Shown: positions 1 to 6,790 of the stretch, one piece after another
How positions within the stretch are numbered: the stretch's first letter is position 1
Layout of the letters: each line of letters begins with the position of its first letter
Source of the DNA: Butyrivibrio sp.
GTDB taxonomy: Bacteria; Bacillota; Clostridia; Lachnospirales; Lachnospiraceae
DNA length: 64,000 bases
Direction of reading: 5' to 3'
NCBI GenBank assembly: GCA_017470505.1
Contig: JAFUYO010000015.1
Span: 124,001-188,000 of the forward strand
Position numbers and translations under genes: made by a program
The notes under the pieces: model-generated
Database searches by the model: none
Seen by the model: the letters and a program-made list of their open reading frames with translations, nothing else
What the model was told of the DNA's origin: nothing

Positions 1-419
1 TTACTGGAAAAGGCGTCAAAGAGCTGTTATACTATGTAAGTAGGACACTTCAGGAGATAAAGGACGAGCCTGTCACCTTCGCGCAGGAATACTTCCCTGA
101 AGAGATGATGACTAAAGAAGACGATGCATTCTCAGTCTGGTTCGATGAGAGTGAGAATGAGTATGTTATAGAAGGGCCCAGGATCGAAAAGATGCTTGGG
201 TACACCAACCTCGAATCGGAGAAGGGCTTTGCGTTCTTCCAGAAATTCCTTGCTGACACAGGGATTCTGGACGAGCTTGAGAAGCTCCATATCGGCGAAG
301 GGGACACAGTCAGGATGTACGGCTACAGCTTTGAATACTACAGAAACGCCGACACTGCACAGTACACTGATGGTTTTGAAGACGAAACAGAAGATTTTAC
401 CGAAGAGGGCGATGAATAA
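1..419 (+). CDS. obgE: GTPase Obg/CgtA, C-terminal part (5' end outside window)
   Basis: The reading frame is open from base 3 and ends with TAA at 417-419. It shows the last ~138 residues of an Obg-family GTPase: the end of the G domain (TGKGVKELL) followed by the Obg C-terminal (OCT) domain with a typical GPRIEKMLGYTN stretch and an acidic tail (DEFEDETEDFTEEGDE-like). Obg proteins act in late 50S ribosome assembly and stress signalling. The next gene, yhbY, starts at the base after the stop, so the two are translationally coupled. The order obgE-yhbY-nadD-yqeK-rsfS is a known Firmicutes arrangement and supports the call. Confidence 0.93.
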   Translation, partial: TGKGVKELLYYVSRTLQEIKDEPVTFAQEYFPEEMMTKEDDAFSVWFDESENEYVIEGPRIEKMLGYTNLESEKGFAFFQKFLADTGILDELEKLHIGEGDTVRMYGYSFEYYRNADTAQYTDGFEDETEDFTEEGDE

Positions 420-731
420 ATGACACTGACAAGCAAACAGAGAGCTTATTTAAAGAGCCTCGCTGCGGAAATGGAGAGCGTTTTCCAGATTGGCAAAGGG
501 AGCGTCACTCCGGAAGTCACTACAGCGATAACAGAGGCTTTCAATACACACGAACTTGTAAAGGTGACAGTCCTGAAAAACTGTATGGACGATGTCAAGG
601 AAGTTGCAATAACTGTCTCTGAGAGGACCAGGTCAGATCTGGTTCAGGTCATCGGCAGAAAATTTGTCTTATACAAGCCCTTCAAGGATGAGCCTAAGAT
701 AATTCTTCCAAAGAGCAAAAAGGGCCAGTAA
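420..731 (+). CDS. yhbY: YhbY-family CRM-domain RNA-binding protein
   Basis: This 103-residue protein has the CRM-domain hallmarks: an N-terminal LTSKQRAYLKSLA helix, the IGKGSVTPEV segment carrying the GxxG-type RNA-binding loop, and ELVKVTVLKN. Family members associate with pre-50S ribosomal particles. The ATG directly abuts the obgE stop, and the end of obgE (GAGGGCG) can serve as the ribosome binding site. The length is normal for the family. Confidence 0.93.
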   Translation: MTLTSKQRAYLKSLAAEMESVFQIGKGSVTPEVTTAITEAFNTHELVKVTVLKNCMDDVKEVAITVSERTRSDLVQVIGRKFVLYKPFKDEPKIILPKSKKGQ

Positions 732-752
732 AAAACCTTCAGGAGGCATCTA

Positions 753-1361
753 ATGGAAAGCAGAAAAATAGGTATACTCGGCGGAACCTTTGATCCTATC
801 CACAATGCGCATCTCTTGTTGGGAGAGGCTGCCAGAGAACAGTTCGGACTGGACAGGATCATCTTTATCCCCAATAATCTCGCCCATCTGAAGGACAAAG
901 CAGATATAACTCCCGGGGATATCAGATATCAGATGGTCAAAAAGGCCATCTCAGGAAATCCCTATTTTACCTGTTCAAGACTTGAAATTGACAAACCCGA
1001 TGGCTGTTATACCTATGATACCATCCAGGAGCTTAAGATGATGTATCCCGGCGATGAGCTTTATCTCATTTTAGGGGGTGATTCTGTCATCGGTATTAAC
1101 ACCTGGTACAAGGCTGCCGAACTGCTTTCATCGTGCATCATACTGACAGCTGTCCGTGAAAATGACGACATACCTGCTCTCGACAAGAAGAGGCGTGAGC
1201 TGTCAAATCTGTACGGCACCGATATAAGGCTCATGACCTTTAACAGAATTGACATCTCATCGACTCTGATCAGACAGAAGGTCAAGTCGGGAAGGTCAGT
1301 CAGATATCTGATGCCCGATGAGTGTATTGAGTTTATGTGTATAAAGGAGCTCTACAGATGA
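753..1361 (+). CDS. nadD: Nicotinate-nucleotide adenylyltransferase
   Basis: The enzyme makes deamido-NAD from nicotinate mononucleotide and ATP in NAD synthesis. The 202-residue protein has the nucleotidyltransferase motif GGTFDPIHNAHL at residues 10-21, with Ala in place of the usual Gly before the second His, and the C-terminal ISSTLIR motif. AGGAGG lies at 740-745, ahead of the ATG. The stop overlaps the next start (ATGA), so nadD is coupled to yqeK. Confidence 0.95.
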   Translation: MESRKIGILGGTFDPIHNAHLLLGEAAREQFGLDRIIFIPNNLAHLKDKADITPGDIRYQMVKKAISGNPYFTCSRLEIDKPDGCYTYDTIQELKMMYPGDELYLILGGDSVIGINTWYKAAELLSSCIILTAVRENDDIPALDKKRRELSNLYGTDIRLMTFNRIDISSTLIRQKVKSGRSVRYLMPDECIEFMCIKELYR

Positions 1362-1945
1362 AGACAATCGAGATTTCCCAGAAGCTCAGAAAACAGCTTG
1401 AAAAAGAACTAAAACCGGACAGATTTGACCACACAATGGGTGTTGCCTACACCGCGGCCAACCTTGCCTTTGCCCACGGCGCCGACGTTGAAAAGGCTCT
1501 TATTGCAGGTTTTTTGCATGACTGCGCAAAGAGCATGTCGCATGATGAGCAGATAAAGATCTGTGAAAAGAACAATATAGATATCACTGAAGTGGAGCGC
1601 AAAAACCACTCACTTCTTCACGCAAAGGTTGGGATGTATCTTGCCAGGACCAAATATGATGTGGATGACCCTGAGATCCTGGGAGCCATCCGCTGGCATA
1701 CAACAGGCAAAAAGGACATGTCCCTCCTTGAGAAGATTGTCTATATCGCCGACTTTATTGAGCCCAACAGGAAGATGCTCGAAAATATGACAGAGATCCG
1801 GAAGGAAGCCTACACAGATTTAGACAGATGTCTTGCGCATATCCTTCACGACTCTGTGGTCTATCTCAAGACAATAGGCAAAGAGTGCGACGACGCAACC
1901 ATGAATGCCTATGAGTACTACAAGGAATTCTACAACAACAAATGA
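1358..1945 (+). CDS. yqeK: YqeK, HD-domain symmetrical Ap4A hydrolase
   Basis: This 195-residue HD-domain protein has a metal-binding His at residue 25 (FDHTMGVA), the HD pair at 54-55 (FLHDCAKSM) and a downstream IRWHTTG histidine. Bacillus YqeK hydrolyses Ap4A to ADP. The frame is open from 1337, but ATG 1358 is preferred: AAGGAG at 1344-1349 is eight bases upstream, and the ATG overlaps the nadD TGA. Confidence 0.93.
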   Translation: MKTIEISQKLRKQLEKELKPDRFDHTMGVAYTAANLAFAHGADVEKALIAGFLHDCAKSMSHDEQIKICEKNNIDITEVERKNHSLLHAKVGMYLARTKYDVDDPEILGAIRWHTTGKKDMSLLEKIVYIADFIEPNRKMLENMTEIRKEAYTDLDRCLAHILHDSVVYLKTIGKECDDATMNAYEYYKEFYNNK

Positions 1946-2094
1946 TTGTAACTATTCAGAGCCAAGACTCGGAAACGCTTGCGTTTCCTCGTTGTCGGAT
2001 ATCCGCCAAATGAAAACATTTAAAAATGCATCTGCCCGAGCGGGCTCGGCATCTGCATTTTCAAATGTTTTCGCTTGGCTCTGAATAGTTACAA
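1946..2094. repeat. 149-bp MITE-like element with 21-bp perfect terminal inverted repeats
   Basis: The arms at 1946-1966 and 2074-2094 are exact reverse complements over 21 bases, beginning TTGTAACTATTCAGAGCC. Inside are a small hairpin (GGAAACG CTTG CGTTTCC, 1971-1988) and a larger imperfect palindrome (about 2000-2073) around GCCCGAGCGGGCTCGGC. There is no coding capacity. It sits between yqeK and rsfS and would fold into a long RNA hairpin within the operon. No convincing target duplication is visible. Confidence 0.8.
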
Positions 2095-2108
2095 ATTAAG
2101 AGGTATAT

Positions 2109-2477
2109 ATGTCAGATTTGGAAGTTTCAAAGAAAATGGCCGCCATGGCGGTAGATGCCCTTGAGGACAGAAAGGGCGAGGATATAAGAATTATCGATAT
2201 CAGCGAGATATCGACTCTTGCAGACTTTTTTATAATCGCAGGCGGAAGTAACCGCAACCAGATACAGGCACTTGCCGACAGCGTCCAGGAAAAGCTCGGA
2301 AGAGAGGGGTACCTGACCAAAAATGTAGAAGGGTACGACATGGCTAACTGGGTACTTTTGGATTTCGGCGATATAATAGTCCACATATTCGACAGCGAGA
2401 ACAGACTGTTCTACGATCTGGAGAGAATCTGGAGAGACGGAAAGCAGATCGATAAAGAAAAGCTGGCATCCACCTAA
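2109..2477 (+). CDS. rsfS: Ribosome silencing factor RsfS
   Basis: RsfS binds ribosomal protein L14 and blocks subunit joining when nutrients are short. The 122-residue protein has the family core DALEDRKGEDIRIIDIS, LADFFIIAGGSNRNQIQALA and WVLLDFGDIIVHIF. The ribosome binding site is AAGAGG, just before TATATATG. It is the last gene of the obgE-yqeK group, followed after ~80 bases by a bidirectional terminator. Confidence 0.95.
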   Translation: MSDLEVSKKMAAMAVDALEDRKGEDIRIIDISEISTLADFFIIAGGSNRNQIQALADSVQEKLGREGYLTKNVEGYDMANWVLLDFGDIIVHIFDSENRLFYDLERIWRDGKQIDKEKLAST

Positions 2478-2496
2478 GCAGCTATTAGTAAAGGGC

Positions 2497-2539
2497 CAAA
2501 AGTCCGACTCGGAGGGCGGCATCGGCAAAACGCACGATT
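2497..2539 (+). repeat. Dispersed ~42-nt repeat, copy 1
   Basis: The segment from CAAAAGTCCGACTCGGAG through GCATCGGCAAAACGCAC recurs, inverted, at 8217-8258 with about four mismatches in 42 bases. Both copies lie in intergenic space just upstream of a terminator hairpin. Confidence 0.75.
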
Positions 2540-2560
2540 AAAGAAATAACATACCTAAAT

Positions 2561-2604
2561 GTCCGGTTCATAGGAAGGCGTCTTCCTATGAATCGGACTT
2601 TTAT
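2561..2604. terminator. Bidirectional terminator between rsfS and lexA
   Basis: A 17-bp stem (GTCCGGTTCATAGGAAG, 2561-2577, with 2582-2598; one G-U pair) closes on a four-base GCGT loop and is followed by a T-rich run. It lies between convergent rsfS and lexA. Confidence 0.88.
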
Positions 2605-2656
2605 TTAATACTGATTGATATAGTATTAGCGGAATCCGTTTACAGGTAAACTTTCA

Positions 2657-3274
2657 TCAGTAGAATCTCATGACTCCGAATACCTTGCCGAGGATTTTGC
2701 AGTCATCAACTATAATGGGGTCCATAGTGTCATTCTCAGGCTGGAGACGAATGTGCCCATTCTCCTTGTAGAAGGTCTTGACAGTAGCAGAGTCGTCGAT
2801 GAGAGCAACGACCTGATCGCCGTTCCTGGCACTGTTGCAGGCCTCGACAAAGAGCTTGTCACCGTTAAAGATTCCGGCATTGATCATCGAATCCCCCTTG
2901 ACATTAAGGATAAAAGCATCTGAACCCTTAGGGCACATCTCAGCCGGGATAGGTATATAGGACTCAATATTCTCTTCAGCCAGAATTGGCGTGCCGGCAG
3001 CGACCTGACCGATGACAGGTATGCTGACAATCTCTGTGCGGACCATGTTAAATCCGTCATCACAGATCTCGATAGCGCGGGGCTTGGTCGGGTCTCTTCT
3101 GATATATCCGTTCTTCTCAAGGGTCTCAAGGTGAGCATGCACCGATGAAGTGGACTTGAGGTTCACCGCCTTGCAAATGTCTCTTACAGCAGGGGGAAAC
3201 CCTCTCTGCAATGTCTGTTCCTTGATATAATCCAGAATCTCCTGTTGCTTGGCTGAAATCTTTCCTTTTGCCAT
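2657..3274 (-). CDS. lexA: SOS repressor LexA
   Basis: LexA represses DNA-damage genes and cleaves itself on activated RecA. The 205-residue protein has an N-terminal winged helix (AVRDICKAVNLKSTSSVHAHL), the Ala93-Gly94 cleavage bond (VAAGTP), catalytic Ser129 (GDSM) and Lys166 (TVKTFYK). Start 3274 is chosen because AGGAGGAG lies just upstream; the frame remains open eight codons further. It is divergent from a yneA-like gene, as in Bacillus, and the shared region carries LexA boxes, so autoregulation is expected. Confidence 0.97.
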   Translation of the reverse strand: MAKGKISAKQQEILDYIKEQTLQRGFPPAVRDICKAVNLKSTSSVHAHLETLEKNGYIRRDPTKPRAIEICDDGFNMVRTEIVSIPVIGQVAAGTPILAEENIESYIPIPAEMCPKGSDAFILNVKGDSMINAGIFNGDKLFVEACNSARNGDQVVALIDDSATVKTFYKENGHIRLQPENDTMDPIIVDDCKILGKVFGVMRFY

Positions 3275-3300
3275 ATTACTCCTCCTGTGTCTGTTCAAAC

Positions 3301-3327
3301 GTTGCTGTTCAGATCCTGAGCAGCAAC
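3301..3327. repeat. Palindromic hairpin in the lexA leader
   Basis: GTTGCTGTTCAG and CTGAGCAGCAAC pair over 12 bases (one G-U) around an ATC loop, in the lexA 5' leader upstream of its ribosome binding site. Its GTTxCTGTTCAG end resembles the hairpin at 46268-46298 and the ends of the element at 1946-2094. Confidence 0.65.
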
Positions 3328-3374
3328 GATCAATTTGGATATGAAAAGCAATAGTTATGCGTTTTCATAATGGT

Positions 3375-3403
3375 AGTATAACACGCTCTGACTAAATGCG
3401 CAA
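3375..3403 (-). promoter_or_regulatory. lexA promoter
   Basis: Reading the minus strand, -35 TTGCGC (3398-3403) and -10 TATACT (3375-3380) are separated by exactly 17 bases. The -35 abuts or overlaps the LexA-like box at 3401-3414, consistent with autorepression. Confidence 0.75.
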
Positions 3404-3485
3404 ATATTTGTTCGGAAAATATGTTCGAAAAATATATTGACATCCGAATTCATGTTCGGTATTATATTAAAAGAACAGCCGTTCG
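3401..3485. promoter_or_regulatory. Cluster of LexA (SOS) boxes
   Basis: Four sites resemble the Firmicutes consensus CGAAC-N4-GTTCG: CAAATATTTGTTCG (3401-3414), GGAAAATATGTTCG (3414-3427), CGAATTCATGTTCG (3445-3458) and AGAACAGCCGTTCG (3472-3485). The third lies between the -35 and -10 of the yneA promoter and the fourth at its predicted transcription start. Confidence 0.85.
3437..3465 (+). promoter_or_regulatory. SOS promoter of the yneA-like gene
   Basis: A consensus -35 TTGACA (3437-3442) and -10 TATTAT (3460-3465) are spaced by 17 bases, with a LexA box filling the spacer. The predicted leader to the ATG at 3544 is about 70 bases. Confidence 0.85.
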
Positions 3486-3543
3486 CAACATTTGTTTGGG
3501 TATTGTTCTGAACTTTAAATATCAGATTAAGGAGTGTTTTACC

Positions 3544-3963
3544 ATGAGTGAGGCCATGAGAGCAGCAGCAAGTCTATACAACGATCCCAGATATTACAGC
3601 AGGAGTGAGATACGCATCCGCCGCAACAAACTAAGGCGCCAGCGCATAGTGCGGAGACAGATTGTTCTGCTTTCACTCGCTGTGGCACTTATCATTTTTA
3701 TGATCATATTCCTCGCATCATCATTCATGTCCGATGCCAAATCTGATTCATATGAACCTCTCTTTAAGTATTACAAGACTGTGACGGTCCATGCAGGAGA
3801 CAGTCTCTGGAATATTGCAAGGGACAACTACACCGCTGCCAGATACAGCAGTATAGATGAGTACATGAGTGAAATCTGCTCGATTAACGCCATTTCCGAC
3901 ATTGACAGACTCAATGCAGGTGAGGCAGTTATCATCCCGTACTACTCAGCAGAATTTAAATGA
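3544..3963 (+). CDS. yneA: YneA-like SOS-induced LysM membrane protein
   Basis: The 139-residue protein has an Arg-rich cytoplasmic N terminus (residues 20-38), one membrane segment (about 39-62) and an external LysM domain (about 77-135; VTVHAGDSLWNIAR to LNAGEAVIIP). Bacillus YneA has the same layout, is divergent from lexA, and delays division after DNA damage. Start 3544 has AAGGAG upstream; the open frame back to 3421 crosses the promoter and is not used. Function is inferred from architecture, position and LexA boxes. Confidence 0.85.
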   Translation: MSEAMRAAASLYNDPRYYSRSEIRIRRNKLRRQRIVRRQIVLLSLAVALIIFMIIFLASSFMSDAKSDSYEPLFKYYKTVTVHAGDSLWNIARDNYTAARYSSIDEYMSEICSINAISDIDRLNAGEAVIIPYYSAEFK

Positions 3964-4007
3964 GCCGGTTTATCGTGGGAGCGTGAAGTGCGTGACAATT
4001 CGCAGGT

Positions 4008-4071
4008 ATCATTCTGATTTATAATCATATATAATATCTTCAGTGCCACATAATCATTCATATCAGAATGA
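4008..4071. other. Inverted repeat upstream of the DHH gene
   Basis: ATCATTCTGAT (4008-4018) and ATCAGAATGAT (4061-4071) are perfect 11-bp inverted arms around an AT-rich stretch holding a TATAAT (4030-4035). This could be an operator or a leader structure for the gene at 4109. No known riboswitch is recognised. Confidence 0.5.
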
Positions 4072-4108
4072 TTTTCGTAAACGGGGTGGTTGAACCGGGG
4101 AGATCAGA

Positions 4109-5632
4109 ATGAAGCTTTCAAGCCTTCTAAAATACGATTCAATTGTTATACAATGCCATGACAACCCGGATGCAGATGCGATCTGTTCCGGATATGTTCT
4201 CTACAGATATTTTACACGCCATGGGAAAGCGGTCCGCTTTATCTACTCCGGCAATTTTGAGATTGTTAAGTCAAACCTTGTATATCTTATCAGACGGCTT
4301 GATATTCCTATCGAATATGTTACAAGTCTCCCTGTGAAGCCCGAGCTGTTATTGATGACTGACTGTCAATACGGTGAGGGCAATGTCAGACATTTTGATG
4401 CAGATGAGATAGCAGTGATAGATCATCACCAGGTGTCTGCCAATCTTCCTGCCATGAATGAGGTCCGCAGCAATCTTGGCAGCTGCTGCACCGTTATCTG
4501 GCATCTTCTTAAGATAGAGAATGAGGATGAGCTTCTCGATATAAGTGTATCAACAGCTCTCTACTATGGGTTATACTCAGATACAAACGCATTTTCAGAG
4601 ATCAGACACCCCCTTGACAGGGATATGATAGATTCCCTTATCTATGACAAGAATCTCATCTTAAAGCTCAAGAACATGAATATCACCCTTAAGGAGGCTC
4701 GTATTGCAGGTGTAGCACTTCTTAACGTGGACTATCACAGGGATTACAGATATGCCATTTTAAAGAGCGAACCCTGCGACCCGAATATTCTTGGTCTTAT
4801 CGGTGATTTTATTGTTGCAGTTGACACTATAGATGTCTGTATCGTCTACAGCGTCCTTTCTTTTGGAATTAAGTTCTCCATACGGAGCTGCGTCCCTGAG
4901 ACAAGGGCTGATGAACTTGCCGCTTTCATATCAATGCAGATAGGTTCCGGTGGAGGGCACAGAGAGAAGGCAGGAGGTCTTATCAAAAATGACCTGATAA
5001 AGGAATTCTATCCGGAATATTCCGGAATAGACGATGAATACGACTCATCATCCGTTCGGAGCATTATAAATGACAGGATGAGGGACTACTTCGAGAACTC
5101 AGAGATTATTTATGCCAGGGATGCACATATTGATACCGGAAATATGACCAGATACAGCAGGAGCCCTCTGGTAGTAGGATTCGTCAGACCTCAGAACATC
5201 ATCCCCACAGGCTCTATGGCCATAGTCCGCACGATCAAAGGGGACAAGAATATTGAGATAACAGACAACACCATTCTGATAATAGATATTAACGGCGATG
5301 TCTCAGCCATTACAATGGAACAGTTTTTGAGATACTACACCAAAACGAGAAAGAAATTCAGGCTCGATATCGACTACACGCCAACCATCAAGGATGCGGA
5401 TAAGGGCAGAATTTATCCCCTTTTACCGGAGGCCGGCAGCTGCATCCTGACAGGTGAGAACAATATCTTTGCCAAGGAACTCACAAAGACAACGAAGGTA
5501 TTCCCATACTGGGATCAGGGCAGCTACATGATCGGCCAGAAAGGGGATTACATAGCAGTAAATGCAGACGATCTGCACGATATATTTATTATAGAAAGGG
5601 CTCTGTTCAAAAAGACGTATAAGCGCTCTTAA
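4109..5632 (+). CDS. DHH/DHHA1-family phosphoesterase with C-terminal extension
   Basis: The DHH catalytic motifs are intact: NPDADA (19-24), D85 (MTDCQYG), DHH at 105-107, SDTNAF near 158, and the DHHA1 loop GGGHREKAGG at 281-290. Relatives include NrnA nanoRNases and c-di-AMP/pApA phosphodiesterases, so a small-nucleotide or oligonucleotide substrate is likely but not fixed. At 507 residues it is ~190 longer than NrnA; the extra C-terminal part is unrecognised. GGGGAG precedes the ATG. Its stop overlaps the convergent recombinase stop by four bases (TTAA). Confidence 0.8.
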   Translation: MKLSSLLKYDSIVIQCHDNPDADAICSGYVLYRYFTRHGKAVRFIYSGNFEIVKSNLVYLIRRLDIPIEYVTSLPVKPELLLMTDCQYGEGNVRHFDADEIAVIDHHQVSANLPAMNEVRSNLGSCCTVIWHLLKIENEDELLDISVSTALYYGLYSDTNAFSEIRHPLDRDMIDSLIYDKNLILKLKNMNITLKEARIAGVALLNVDYHRDYRYAILKSEPCDPNILGLIGDFIVAVDTIDVCIVYSVLSFGIKFSIRSCVPETRADELAAFISMQIGSGGGHREKAGGLIKNDLIKEFYPEYSGIDDEYDSSSVRSIINDRMRDYFENSEIIYARDAHIDTGNMTRYSRSPLVVGFVRPQNIIPTGSMAIVRTIKGDKNIEITDNTILIIDINGDVSAITMEQFLRYYTKTRKKFRLDIDYTPTIKDADKGRIYPLLPEAGSCILTGENNIFAKELTKTTKVFPYWDQGSYMIGQKGDYIAVNADDLHDIFIIERALFKKTYKRS

Positions 5633-6696
5633 TCCTTCTTTTCTCTGAGCCTTACCATTCTTGCGGCGCGTCTTCTGTTTTCGTCCTCCTGGGCCGCATA
5701 ATGCTTTCTGGTGGTATTTACATCCTTGTGTCCCAGCACATCAGCCACAAGATAGATATCACCGGATTCCTTGTAAAGATTTGTGCCAAAGGTACTCCTC
5801 AATTTGTGTGGCGTGATCTTTTTGAGCGTTGTTACATTCCTGGCATATTTCTTGACCAGATTCTCAACAGCCCTGACTGAAATGCGCTTATTCTGAAGAG
5901 AGAGAAAGAAGGCATTTTCATGTCCCTCACAGGGTATTGTTAGCTTTCTCTGCTCCAGATAATCAAGGAGAGCCTCCCTTACTTCGTCAGGGAAGTAGAT
6001 AATTGTGTTATATCCGCCTTTTCTGTGGATATTGAGTCCGTTATTGTCAAAGTCTATATCGTCTATATCGATTCCCACACATTCAGACACACGGATTCCC
6101 GTTCCCAGCAGGAGAGTGAGGAGTGCTACATCACGAAGTCTTGTCTTCTCGTGATACTTGAGTTGAGATTTGGTGAGCTTTTCACCTGCCTCAACCTGAT
6201 CGAGCAGAATTGCCACCTCGTTTGGCTCAAGTCTTATGATCTCGTGATCATGGAGCTTTGGCATATTGATAAGTTCTGCCACGTTCCTACTGATCAGCTC
6301 CATTTTATAGAAATAGCTGAACATAGAGCGAAGAGCTGACATCTTTCTTTTCTTTCCGGTCTCGGTATTTGTGATTTCCTTGTCCTCTTTCTCATAGAGT
6401 GAGAGATACTCCAAAAACTCCTCGAGATCATCGCGCTGAAGATTCTCAAGAACATCGATTTGATAATCCTTTATCTCAGTCTTTGAAAGCACAGGATTAT
6501 TCGAGTGGAGAAATTCGAAAAACACCCTGATATCATAGGCATATCCAAGACGCGTCCTTGCTGAAGTAGTATTTTCTATACTCCTGAAATAAGACTTCAA
6601 AAATCGCGGGAGAGTATCAAGCACCTCCCTCATCTTAAGTGTGTTCAGCCTGTCCTGTTCGTTATAATATTTTTCATCATTTTTTGTGGTCTTCAT
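5629..6696 (-). CDS. XerS-like tyrosine recombinase
   Basis: This 355-residue phage-integrase-family recombinase has the full catalytic set: R202 (GTGIRVSE), K226 (HRKGG), H297/R300 (TPHKLR), H323 (LGHKD) and Y333 (RKHYA). Length and N-terminal style (VLENLQRDDLEEFLEYL) match the single-recombinase XerS type better than XerC/D, suggesting chromosome dimer resolution. No phage genes or att sites surround it. ATG 6696 is chosen although it has no ribosome binding site, because an extended -10 sits six bases upstream. TTG 6747 is the upstream alternative. Confidence 0.85.
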   Translation of the reverse strand: MKTTKNDEKYYNEQDRLNTLKMREVLDTLPRFLKSYFRSIENTTSARTRLGYAYDIRVFFEFLHSNNPVLSKTEIKDYQIDVLENLQRDDLEEFLEYLSLYEKEDKEITNTETGKKRKMSALRSMFSYFYKMELISRNVAELINMPKLHDHEIIRLEPNEVAILLDQVEAGEKLTKSQLKYHEKTRLRDVALLTLLLGTGIRVSECVGIDIDDIDFDNNGLNIHRKGGYNTIIYFPDEVREALLDYLEQRKLTIPCEGHENAFFLSLQNKRISVRAVENLVKKYARNVTTLKKITPHKLRSTFGTNLYKESGDIYLVADVLGHKDVNTTRKHYAAQEDENRRRAARMVRLREKKD

Positions 6697-6702
6697 GGGT
6701 CT

Positions 6703-6711
6703 ATTATACCA
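6703..6711 (-). promoter_or_regulatory. Extended -10 promoter placed for a leaderless recombinase mRNA
   Basis: On the minus strand TGG-TATAAT ends six bases before ATG 6696, so transcription would begin at or next to the A of the start codon. No Shine-Dalgarno sequence fits. The -35 is poor, as is normal for extended -10 promoters. Confidence 0.6.
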
Positions 6712-6729
6712 TATATTGTGATTTTTGGC

Positions 6730-6759
6730 TTGATATAAAGCCTTCAATAATGATATGAT
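6730..6759 (+). promoter_or_regulatory. Candidate promoter of the carboxypeptidase gene
   Basis: TTGATA (6730-6735), an 18-base spacer and TATGAT (6754-6759) lie upstream of the ribosome binding site GAAGGAA and the TTG start at 6791. Confidence 0.5.
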
Positions 6760-6790
6760 ATATTATCTATTGATGTGAAGGAACGAAGAT

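Noticed and set aside
3421-3543. Longer N terminus for the yneA-like protein
   Set aside because: It would make the promoter and LexA boxes coding; ATG 3544 has a proper ribosome binding site.
5629-6696. Integrase of a genomic island
   Set aside because: No phage or conjugation genes, tRNA or att repeats are adjacent, neighbours are housekeeping genes, and the protein looks XerS-like.
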